Shown: piece after piece, positions 9,058 to 16,804 of the stretch
Layout of the letters: every line of letters starts with the position of its first letter
Numbering within the stretch: the stretch's first letter is position 1
Source of the DNA: an uncultured Bacteroidales bacterium
Lineage (GTDB): Bacteria > Bacteroidota > Bacteroidia > Bacteroidales > UBA932
Reading direction: 5' to 3'
Length of the DNA stretch: 64,000 nucleotides
Assembly (NCBI GenBank): GCA_944323805.1
Contig: CALUTW010000005.1
Span: forward strand, 1-64,000
Program-made: the position numbers and the translations under genes
The notes under the pieces: generated by a model
Seen by the model: only the letters and a program-made list of their open reading frames with translations
What the model was told of the DNA's origin: nothing
Databases searched by the model: none

Positions 9058-10020
9058 ATGAAAAACCACAGGACAATCCATATCTGGCCGGTATATGTTG
9101 CCGTTTTTGCAGCGCTGGTTTCCGGATGTGCCGGGGGAAATGCAGGGAAAGAGCGGCCGTTTCCATATGTGACGGTCCCGGGGGTCATTACAGACGGGGC
9201 TGAGGCAGCGGAATTCCTCGGGGAGCATTTCTGGGATGATTTCATAGACACCACAGAGGTATTCCTCTGCGATTCATCGCATGTCAACGGAGTCACTGAC
9301 CGGGATTTCGAGCAGGCATTCGCAGATTATGCGGGGATTCTCGGCATGTTGCCCCTGGAAGATGCGGAACAGGCAGTTGAGGACCTGTACATCAGGTCGG
9401 AGGCATTTGAAAGGCATGATTCATCGACGAATGTCTTTGAAGAGACTGCGGCCCTTGCGGAGAAATATCTCTATGACCCGAATTCCCCTTTCAGGAACGA
9501 GAACATGTATTTCCGCTTTGTTGACAGGCTGGCAGAGTACACTGGCTTTACGGATGTACAGAGGGCCGCTTACCGGCGTACGGCGGACATGTGCTCTCTC
9601 AACATGATAGGATGTCCGGCCACAGACTTCGAGTTTTCCGACAGGTCGGGCAAGGTGTATTCGCTGTACGGAATCAAGGCGGACTATACCCTGTTGTTTT
9701 TCTCCAATCCGGGATGCGAGGCATGCATGCGCATAATCAATATCCTTGATAATGACTTGTCTGTCCGGGCTCTGATTTCAGAAGGAAGGCTTGCTGTAGT
9801 CAATGTCTACATCGATGAAGACGTGGCTTCATGGTATTCATACATGAAGGTGTACCCGGAAAGCTGGTACAACGGCTATGACCACAATCTCTCGATAAGG
9901 ACCGGCACCCTGTATGATGTAAGGGCGATACCGTCGCTCTACCTCCTTGACAGGGACAAGAAGGTGCTGCTGAAGGATGCCCCGGAAAAGATAGTGTTTG
10001 CAGCGATAGACAGTTTGTAA
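9058..10020 (+). CDS. Thioredoxin-like lipoprotein (DUF5106-like)
   Basis: A 320-residue lipoprotein: the signal peptide ends in the lipobox LVSGC (Cys24). An all-helical N-terminal region (about residues 35-190) resembles the DUF5106 domain often found before thioredoxin folds in Bacteroidota. The C-terminal 130 residues are thioredoxin-like, with the redox-type motif NPGCEACM and the cis-Pro region RAIPSLYLLD. It probably acts as an envelope thiol-disulfide protein; its partner is unknown. galM starts 18 bp downstream, so both may be cotranscribed. Confidence 0.75.
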   Translation: MKNHRTIHIWPVYVAVFAALVSGCAGGNAGKERPFPYVTVPGVITDGAEAAEFLGEHFWDDFIDTTEVFLCDSSHVNGVTDRDFEQAFADYAGILGMLPLEDAEQAVEDLYIRSEAFERHDSSTNVFEETAALAEKYLYDPNSPFRNENMYFRFVDRLAEYTGFTDVQRAAYRRTADMCSLNMIGCPATDFEFSDRSGKVYSLYGIKADYTLLFFSNPGCEACMRIINILDNDLSVRALISEGRLAVVNVYIDEDVASWYSYMKVYPESWYNGYDHNLSIRTGTLYDVRAIPSLYLLDRDKKVLLKDAPEKIVFAAIDSL

Positions 10021-10038
10021 CAGAAACATACAGGTATC

Positions 10039-11091
10039 ATGGAAATCACAAGGGAACTATGGGGAACCGCCCCAGACGGGAAGGAGATATTCCGCTATAC
10101 TCTGCGGAATGCCGCAGGGGCATATGTACAGGTCGCAAGTATCGGTGCAGCCGTCGTGGCGGCATGTGTGCCGGACAGGGACGGCAGGCTTGGGGACGTT
10201 GTCCTCGGATACAGGGACCCGATGAGTTATTTCGGAGATGGCCCGTGTGCAGGAAAGATTCCGGGAAGATATGCAAACAGGATTGCAAAAGGACGGTTCA
10301 CACTTGACGGGAAAGAATACAGGCTTCCAGTGAATAACGGGCCTAATCATCTGCACGGAGGTCCTGACGGCTTTCAGAACAAGGTCTGGGAAAGCCGTAT
10401 CGAGAATGACGGGGTGGAGTTCATGTATTATTCCGAAGACGGGGAAATGGGATATCCGGGAGCCCTCAAGGCTGTAGCCCGCTATGACTGGAGTGAGGAA
10501 AATGAGCTCAGACTGACTCTGACAGCTGAATGTGATGCCCCTACGGTCGTAAATCTCACAAACCACACGTATTTCAATCTCAACGGGGAGGGGAGCGGCA
10601 GCGTGCTCGGGCATGAGCTCATGCTCAATGCCTCGGAGTATCTTCCTGCAGATGAATCCCTCATCCCGACGGGCGACAGTGAGCCTGTTGCGGGTACTCC
10701 TATGGATTTCGTGACGGCAAAGCCTCTCGGAAGGGATATCGATGCGGATTTCCCGGCTCTCAGATATGGCAAGGGATACGACAGCTGCTGGGTAATTGAC
10801 GGGGCAGGGAACGGACAGCTCCAGCCGGCTGCAGAGCTGTATTCTCCGGAGAGCGGACGGCTCCTCGAGGTCCTTACCACCCAGCCCGGAGTCCAGATAT
10901 ATACCGGCAACTGGCTTGCAGGATGCCCGGAAGGCAAGAGCGGAAAGAGCTATGGAGATTATGACGGGGTAGCCATAGAGTGCCAGCATTTCCCGGATTC
11001 CCCGAACAGGCCGGACTATCCTTCGACTGTCCTGCGCCCGGGGGAAGTATTTGAGGAGGCTGTAATCTTTGCTTTCAAGGTAAGGAAATGA
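10039..11091 (+). CDS. galM: Aldose 1-epimerase (galactose mutarotase)
   Basis: A 350-residue mutarotase that interconverts alpha and beta anomers of galactose or glucose ahead of galactokinase. Family motifs are present: GRYANRIAKGRF, NHLHGGPDGFQNKVWE (catalytic His), TNHTYFNLNG and the C-terminal CQHFPDSPN, with the catalytic Glu expected near PGEVFEE. There is no signal peptide, so it is cytosolic. It follows the lipoprotein gene after 18 bp and precedes thyA by 46 bp. Confidence 0.93.
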   Translation: MEITRELWGTAPDGKEIFRYTLRNAAGAYVQVASIGAAVVAACVPDRDGRLGDVVLGYRDPMSYFGDGPCAGKIPGRYANRIAKGRFTLDGKEYRLPVNNGPNHLHGGPDGFQNKVWESRIENDGVEFMYYSEDGEMGYPGALKAVARYDWSEENELRLTLTAECDAPTVVNLTNHTYFNLNGEGSGSVLGHELMLNASEYLPADESLIPTGDSEPVAGTPMDFVTAKPLGRDIDADFPALRYGKGYDSCWVIDGAGNGQLQPAAELYSPESGRLLEVLTTQPGVQIYTGNWLAGCPEGKSGKSYGDYDGVAIECQHFPDSPNRPDYPSTVLRPGEVFEEAVIFAFKVRK

Positions 11092-11137
11092 TATTATTGA
11101 AGTCCGGTATTCCGGACGGTTTTCATAAAGGGAACAG

Positions 11138-11932
11138 ATGAAACAGTATCTTGATCTTTTAAGGCATATCCGGAGCAACGGGGTAATGAAAGAAGACAGG
11201 ACAGGGGTAGGGACGCAGAGTATCTTCGGATATCAGATGCGGTTCGACCTCTCGGAAGGCTTCCCGCTGCTGACTACGAAGAAAGTGCATCTGAAATCAA
11301 TAATCCATGAACTCCTGTGGTTCATTGCAGGCGATACCAATATCAGGTATCTCAAGGACCACGGGGTGTCGATATGGGATGAATGGGCTGACGAGAACGG
11401 GGACCTCGGACCGGTGTACGGCCATCAGTGGAGAAGCTGGCCTGCTCCTGACGGAAGGTCTATAGACCAGCTGTCCAATGTCATAGAAATGATAAGGCGC
11501 AATCCGGACTCCCGCAGGCTTATAGTGTCGGCATGGAATCCAGCCGAAGTGGACAGGATGGCGCTTCCTCCGTGCCATACCCTTTTCCAGTTCTATGTGG
11601 CTGACGGCCGGCTGTCATGCCAGCTCTACCAGAGAAGTGCCGATGTCTTTCTCGGAGTGCCGTTCAATATCGCCTCCTATGCGTTGCTTACAATGATGGT
11701 TGCCCAGGTATGCGGTCTGCAGGCGGGGGACTTTGTGCACACTACAGGCGATACGCATATATACAGGAATCATTTTGACCAGGTGGCCCTGCAGCTTTCC
11801 AGGGAGCCGCGTCCGCTGCCCGTGATGAAGATAAATCCTGACGTAAGCAGTATCTTCGATTTCAGATATGAGGATTTTACCCTTGAGGGATATGACCCGT
11901 GGCCGGCAATCAAGGCTCCGGTCGCCGTATAA
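11138..11932 (+). CDS. thyA: Thymidylate synthase
   Basis: A 264-residue ThyA of the size seen in E. coli. It methylates dUMP to dTMP using methylenetetrahydrofolate. The catalytic Cys lies in [12 protein letters not shown]; the dUMP/folate-binding motifs [23 protein letters not shown] and GDTHIYRNH are intact. The dihydrofolate it produces would be recycled by the DHFR encoded at 20894-21418. A purine-rich AAAGGGA lies before the ATG. It is 14 bp upstream of trmB and probably cotranscribed with it. Confidence 0.97.
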   Translation: MKQYLDLLRHIRSNGVMKEDRTGVGTQSIFGYQMRFDLSEGFPLLTTKKVHLKSIIHELLWFIAGDTNIRYLKDHGVSIWDEWADENGDLGPVYGHQWRSWPAPDGRSIDQLSNVIEMIRRNPDSRRLIVSAWNPAEVDRMALPPCHTLFQFYVADGRLSCQLYQRSADVFLGVPFNIASYALLTMMVAQVCGLQAGDFVHTTGDTHIYRNHFDQVALQLSREPRPLPVMKINPDVSSIFDFRYEDFTLEGYDPWPAIKAPVAV

Positions 11933-11946
11933 CGATTATTTTGACT

Positions 11947-12798
11947 ATGGGAAAGGATAAGCTCAGAAAATTCAAGGAAAACGAGACTTTCAGCTGCCTG
12001 GTCCAGCCTCGGACAGACGAGGTGCTCGGCAGGGATTACCCGTTGAAAGGGCATTGGGGAGAGAAGATGTTCGGCAGCAGCCGTCCTATTGTGGTGGAGC
12101 TCGGCTGCGGGAAAGGGGAATATACGGTGGACCTGGCCTTACGCAATCCGGGATGCAGCTACATCGGAGTGGATATCAAGGGGGCAAGGTTGTGGAAAGG
12201 AGCCAGATATGCCCATGAGCACAGCTTGCCGAATGTCGCATTCCTCCGCACAAGGATAGAGTTCATAGAGTCGCTTTTCGGGCCGGAGGAAGTGTCGGAA
12301 ATATGGATTACTTTCGCAGACCCTCAGATAGGACGTGAGAAGAAACGGCTTACATCTCCGCTGTTCCTTGCCAGATACCGGAATTTCCTGAGAAAAGGAG
12401 GTATTGTCCACCTCAAGACGGACAGCCGGTACCTGCATGAATATACCAGGGCGATTGCCGTCCAGAACGGCCTGGAGATTCTGGCCGCATCCACGGACAT
12501 ATATGGACGGGCCTCTGGAAAAGTGCTGTCCGGCAGTTTCTTTGAGAACGGGGCTGCACCGGTTTCGGCTGATGACCTTGTCGCATCAAGCGCATATCAG
12601 CACCTGCTGTCATCCCCTCTTGCCTCTGTCTGCGGCAAGGATGCCGTGGATGCCCTTTTCCAGGTACAGACATTCTATGAGTCGCAGTATCTTGCGCAGG
12701 GTATCCCTATCACTTATCTGGCATTCCGCATAGACCATCAGGGAGACTACGTCAGTCCTGAGTGGGAGCCTGACAGATGGCTTCCTTCCGGCCGGTAA
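11947..12798 (+). CDS. trmB: tRNA (guanine-N7)-methyltransferase TrmB
   Basis: A 283-residue SAM-dependent methyltransferase that forms m7G46 in tRNA. Motif I is VVELGCGKGEYT; the TrmB signature FADPQIGREKKRL replaces the usual DPWPK-type stretch, with the usual HLKTD later on. The family-typical GIPITYLAFR lies near the C-terminus. The start MGKDKLRKF at 11947 is preferred over 11899, which lies inside thyA. The last 47 bp overlap the convergent yfhO-type gene. Confidence 0.9.
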   Translation: MGKDKLRKFKENETFSCLVQPRTDEVLGRDYPLKGHWGEKMFGSSRPIVVELGCGKGEYTVDLALRNPGCSYIGVDIKGARLWKGARYAHEHSLPNVAFLRTRIEFIESLFGPEEVSEIWITFADPQIGREKKRLTSPLFLARYRNFLRKGGIVHLKTDSRYLHEYTRAIAVQNGLEILAASTDIYGRASGKVLSGSFFENGAAPVSADDLVASSAYQHLLSSPLASVCGKDAVDALFQVQTFYESQYLAQGIPITYLAFRIDHQGDYVSPEWEPDRWLPSGR

Positions 12799-15370
12799 TG
12801 GCAACGGCTCCTGCGGATAAAAGGACGAGCAGGATAAGGGAGATGGAAGATGCGCGGGAGAGCCTTTCCCCGACAATATATGAATGCGGCTCGAAACGCA
12901 TGGTAATCACATGTTCTCCGGCAGGGATAAATGCCCCGCGGAGAATCCAGTCCGCACGGAATATGTCTGCAGGCTTGCCGTCTACAGTCAGTTCCCAGCC
13001 GTCAGCATAGTATATTTCACTGAAGATGACAGCTCTTTCCGAGCTTGTACAGGACTTGTAGGTAAGTTCCTTCGGGGAGTATGAGACCATCCATATCGAA
13101 TCCGGCGGAGCAATGTCCGGCCTGGCAAGTGTCCCGAGGGAGTCGATGTGTTCCCTGGCCCATCCGAAGTCGTTGCCTATGACAGCGGTAGTGCGTAAAT
13201 CCGTGTCTCTAAGAAGGGCAATCTCATCATCGGGCGTAGCTGCAGCCACTGAGCTGTCCACGAACCAGCAGTTGCCGAAAGCCTTGCCGTTGACCACTGG
13301 AGGATACTCTCCTCCGATGATGATATATTTCCCGTTGAGCATGGATGTGACAGGTATGTCCGGAAGGGATTCCTCTACCTCCTGGACTGTGGCCGATGCA
13401 TTGACGGTACGTATCAGACTGTTGATTTCCCCGGTAAGGTATTTTTCTATGAGGTCCTGGTATCTCTGGAGCTTTGCCGGACTGTAGCCCCCTATTGACT
13501 TGTGCCAGTAGCTCGGATGTGAATCATTGAATGTGTTCACGCTTATATCGAGTACCCTGTAGTCAAGGGCCGGGTCTTCAAGGATAATCCTGTCGACAGG
13601 CCTCTGGGCGAACTGTCCCGTGAAATCCCTTTTCGTCACGAAATGGTCCTTGTTGAGGTAACGCTTGCCCACAGGGAACAGGTCAATCATGACAAGGACC
13701 GTCATTGCCAGACCGGCTGTAGCCGATGCCGGCCACCTGTATTTCCCGGTCTGTTTCCCGGCTGTCGCCCACCAGATGACAGCGGCCGTTATCATGATGA
13801 GCAGGAAGCTTCTCCTGGCGTCATGTGCAAGCAGGGTCTTTCGGTCATCAGCCAGGGCTTCCGCAAGGATATCCGGCAATCCGGCATCTGACGCGCCTGT
13901 AAACGTGCCCGCAAGCCCCGGAAATAACCAGAACAGCAGGCAGAATCCTCCTGTGACGGCAGCGGATATCCCGATACCTCTCATTGTCCGACTGTTGCCG
14001 GGACTGTTGCGCAGTATCCTGTCAAGCGTGACGAAGCCGAGTACCGGAAGCGTGACCTGCAGGATTACAAGCGCCATGGAGACTGTCCGGAACTTGTTGT
14101 ACAGGGGGGCATATTCGAACCATATCCTTGTAAACCACATGAAATTGCTGCCCCATGCCAGGAAAATGGCGATAATGCTTGTGGCCAGCAGCCACCATTT
14201 TTCCTTTCTGTCGCAGATGCACAGGCCGAGGATGAACAGGAAGACGGTAACGGCCCCCATATACATCGGACCGGCGGTAAACGGCTGCGGTCCCCAGTAG
14301 AGAGGGAGATTCTTCATTACCTGTTTCAGGTTGGTCTGTCCTGCCTCGCGCAGCAGCGTCTCCGTCTCTGAATCCTTGAATGTGATTGCCCCTGACGATG
14401 CTCCGCCGTTGAAGTCCGGAATCATGAGATTCGGGGTCTCCTCTATGCCGTACGACCATGCAGTCGCATAGTCCAGATCCAGGCCGTCATTGCTTTCAAG
14501 GTCATGTTCGGGAGTAAGTTCGGAGCCGCCTCTCATCGTGTATTTGGAATATTCCATTGTAGGGATGAGCTTGTTGAGGTTGGTGGCGATGCCGAGGCCT
14601 CCGATGAAAAGCAGCAGGGCCGATGCGGCAAGGAACCTTTTCAGTCCCTTCCTGTGTTCTTTATCGATAAATAGCCATATCAGATATACTGCCGCATACA
14701 GGAAAATGATGATGGCAAGATAATATGTTATCTGGGGATGGTTGGCCTTGATCTGAAAGCTGAGGGCAAGGGCGAACAATGAGGCTCCGAGTACCGTCTC
14801 CGGAAGCCAGGACCTGACTCCTGTCCGTCCCTCGCATTTGCCGGAGATGCCCTTCATGGCGCTTCTGTATGTGAACACCATGCCTGCGAGAACCCATGGC
14901 ATGAACGCTATTGCCTGCATCTTGGTGTTGTGCCCCACCTGGATAATCTGCAGGTTGTAGGAGCAGAAGGCAATTGCGATTGCTCCGGCGACAGCCAGGG
15001 TCCGGCTGACACCGAAGGACAGCATCAGCAGGAATCCTCCGAGCAGGGCTACAAAAAGATATGATGCCGGCCGTGCACCGGAAAGGAGGAAATCATATAT
15101 GGGTTCCGTCCAGTCTCCGTCGAAATCATCGTACATGGTTACGGTCGGCATTCCTCCGAACATCGAATTTGTCCAGGCCGTCTTGTCATCGGGATGGGCG
15201 CTGTTGTATTCCAGTGCCTCGTGCGCCATTCCATGCCAGCCTGAGATGTCCGACTGGTTGACAATCTTCCCGCTGAGCACCTGCGGGACAAACGCATAGG
15301 CGATAATGATGAAAAGGAGTATTATTCCGATAAAGGAAAATATACGTGGAAGGAGGGATTTCTTTTCCAT
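12752..15370 (-). CDS. YfhO family integral membrane protein
   Basis: An 872-residue polytopic protein of the YfhO family, distant GT-C-type membrane proteins thought to take part in glycosylation of envelope polymers; no activity is established here. Twelve or more hydrophobic segments fill residues 10-600, a large extracytoplasmic domain follows (about 610-830) and a last TM segment lies at ISLILLVLLSAGAVAI. Conserved YfhO stretches include WTNSMFGGMPTV and GHNTKMQAIAFMPW. It follows a glycosyltransferase gene by 46 bp, which fits a joint role in surface glycan assembly. Its 3' end overlaps trmB by 47 bp. Confidence 0.88.
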   Translation of the reverse strand: MEKKSLLPRIFSFIGIILLFIIIAYAFVPQVLSGKIVNQSDISGWHGMAHEALEYNSAHPDDKTAWTNSMFGGMPTVTMYDDFDGDWTEPIYDFLLSGARPASYLFVALLGGFLLMLSFGVSRTLAVAGAIAIAFCSYNLQIIQVGHNTKMQAIAFMPWVLAGMVFTYRSAMKGISGKCEGRTGVRSWLPETVLGASLFALALSFQIKANHPQITYYLAIIIFLYAAVYLIWLFIDKEHRKGLKRFLAASALLLFIGGLGIATNLNKLIPTMEYSKYTMRGGSELTPEHDLESNDGLDLDYATAWSYGIEETPNLMIPDFNGGASSGAITFKDSETETLLREAGQTNLKQVMKNLPLYWGPQPFTAGPMYMGAVTVFLFILGLCICDRKEKWWLLATSIIAIFLAWGSNFMWFTRIWFEYAPLYNKFRTVSMALVILQVTLPVLGFVTLDRILRNSPGNSRTMRGIGISAAVTGGFCLLFWLFPGLAGTFTGASDAGLPDILAEALADDRKTLLAHDARRSFLLIMITAAVIWWATAGKQTGKYRWPASATAGLAMTVLVMIDLFPVGKRYLNKDHFVTKRDFTGQFAQRPVDRIILEDPALDYRVLDISVNTFNDSHPSYWHKSIGGYSPAKLQRYQDLIEKYLTGEINSLIRTVNASATVQEVEESLPDIPVTSMLNGKYIIIGGEYPPVVNGKAFGNCWFVDSSVAAATPDDEIALLRDTDLRTTAVIGNDFGWAREHIDSLGTLARPDIAPPDSIWMVSYSPKELTYKSCTSSERAVIFSEIYYADGWELTVDGKPADIFRADWILRGAFIPAGEHVITMRFEPHSYIVGERLSRASSISLILLVLLSAGAVAITGRKEAICQAPTQD

Positions 15371-15416
15371 TTCTGCTTGTTTATGGCAGTGTGCCGTCGC
15401 ATGACGGGACTGCCGG

Positions 15417-16709
15417 TTATTTTATCAGGGTCTCCATAAGGTCGGCCATCCTTTGCGTCAGGGCCCGTCTGGAATACTGTGCTATGTTGTCGGTATCGGA
15501 GTCAAGGCAGCCTTTCCTGAACATGTCCCAGCTCTTGTCGATATAGCCGGATATTCCGTCGGCATCGTCCCAGTCCAGCACCGTGCCTGCACCTGTCTGC
15601 CTGAGAATCCGTGCCATTGCACTGTCTGTCTGGCCTATCCCGAGGACAGGCCTGCATGAGGCGAGATATTCGAAAAGCTTTCCCGGGAGCACGGCCCGGT
15701 ATTCAGGCTCCTTTCTCAAAGGCAGGATGAGGACCGAGGCGCCTTTCTGCTCCCTGACCGCTGTCTGGTGCGGCTGATAACCGAGGTCGAGCAGGTTCCT
15801 GTCAAGTCCGCATTCCCGGATTGATGCGATGATTTCCCTGTCGGTCTTGCCGGCAAGCCTTATCCTGAGCATATTTCTGAATTCACTGTCTTTCCTGCAT
15901 TTTTCATTGAGGACTTTCCAGAGGATATCCGGATTGCCGTCGGAGGCGAACAGCCCTGTATGGACAAGGTTGAAATATCCGTCCGGTTCCACGACCTGGT
16001 CGAAATCGGCCTCATCATATCCGTTGGTAATAAGTTCTACGGGAGTGGATGTCATTTCCCGGAATTCGTCCTGTACGACAGGGGATACCGCCACTATTAC
16101 GGAGGCATCGTCCAGCACCTTCTTTTCAAGGACATGGTGCCTGTGCTCTGCCCGGTGTCCCAGCTGCAGATGCTTGAAGTAGAACATTTTCGTCCACGGG
16201 TCCCTGAAATCCGCAATCCACGGGATACCGGTTGCAAGAGAGGTCTTTCTCCCTATGAGATGCATCGAGTGCGGCGGACCTGTGCTGACTATGACATCGA
16301 CAGGATGCTCCTTCAGGTATTTCTTCAGGAATCTTACCGACGGGGCTATCCACATGCAGCGCGGATCGGGAATGAACAGGTTGCCCCGTATCGACATGGA
16401 GATTCTCTGCATCAGGCTCTTTTTCCGGCCGTTGACCGGATTGACCTCCTCCTGTCCGGGACCTTTCCTGCCGGACAGCCTGCTGTAGATTCCGTATGGC
16501 TCGAATATGGGCTTTTTCAGAATTTCTGCGCATTCCGGGATTTCCTCTTCAAGAGTCCTGTCTTTCAGGGCGAGGTACGGATTTGACGGAGTATATATGA
16601 CGGGCTGCCAACCGTTTTCCGGGAGGTATTTCGAGAATTTGACCCATCTCTGTACTCCTGAACCTCCTGACGGGGGCCAGTAATATGTTATAATCAGTAC
16701 CCGTTTCAT
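15417..16709 (-). CDS. Glycosyltransferase, GT4-like
   Basis: A 430-residue GT-B fold protein. The N-terminus MKRVLIITYYWPPSGGSG is a typical acceptor-domain start of GT4-type transferases in envelope polysaccharide synthesis, and the C-terminal donor site has the stretch LPGKLFEYLASCRPVLGI with the conserved Glu. Donor and acceptor sugars cannot be inferred. A frame open to 16871 exists, but the promoter at 16720-16750 fixes the start at 16709. It is probably cotranscribed with the YfhO gene downstream. Confidence 0.88.
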   Translation of the reverse strand: MKRVLIITYYWPPSGGSGVQRWVKFSKYLPENGWQPVIYTPSNPYLALKDRTLEEEIPECAEILKKPIFEPYGIYSRLSGRKGPGQEEVNPVNGRKKSLMQRISMSIRGNLFIPDPRCMWIAPSVRFLKKYLKEHPVDVIVSTGPPHSMHLIGRKTSLATGIPWIADFRDPWTKMFYFKHLQLGHRAEHRHHVLEKKVLDDASVIVAVSPVVQDEFREMTSTPVELITNGYDEADFDQVVEPDGYFNLVHTGLFASDGNPDILWKVLNEKCRKDSEFRNMLRIRLAGKTDREIIASIRECGLDRNLLDLGYQPHQTAVREQKGASVLILPLRKEPEYRAVLPGKLFEYLASCRPVLGIGQTDSAMARILRQTGAGTVLDWDDADGISGYIDKSWDMFRKGCLDSDTDNIAQYSRRALTQRMADLMETLIK

Positions 16710-16719
16710 GTTCTTGGTG

Positions 16720-16750
16720 CAAAGATATGCAAAAGCAGGGCGCAGAGCAA
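16720..16750 (-). promoter_or_regulatory. Promoter of the glycosyltransferase-yfhO unit
   Basis: Minus strand: TTG at 16748-16750, 20-nt spacer, TATCTTTG at 16720-16727, only about 10 nt before the ATG. The short leader suggests a start with little or no ribosome-binding site. Confidence 0.75.
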
Positions 16751-16770
16751 AATCTTTGCTGAATAAGTTG

Positions 16771-16778
16771 TAAATTTG
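16771..16778 (+). promoter_or_regulatory. -7 box of the mutS promoter
   Basis: TAAATTTG, 26 nt upstream of the 16805 ATG; a correctly spaced -33 element is not obvious. It is divergent from the glycosyltransferase promoter within 60 bp. Confidence 0.5.
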
Positions 16779-16804
16779 TCGGTTCGGGTTTCTGTCGCCG
16801 ATGT

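Noticed and set aside
10057..11178. 373-codon minus-strand frame
   Set aside because: Antisense to galM and the start of thyA, Arg/Pro/Ser-rich without domain features.
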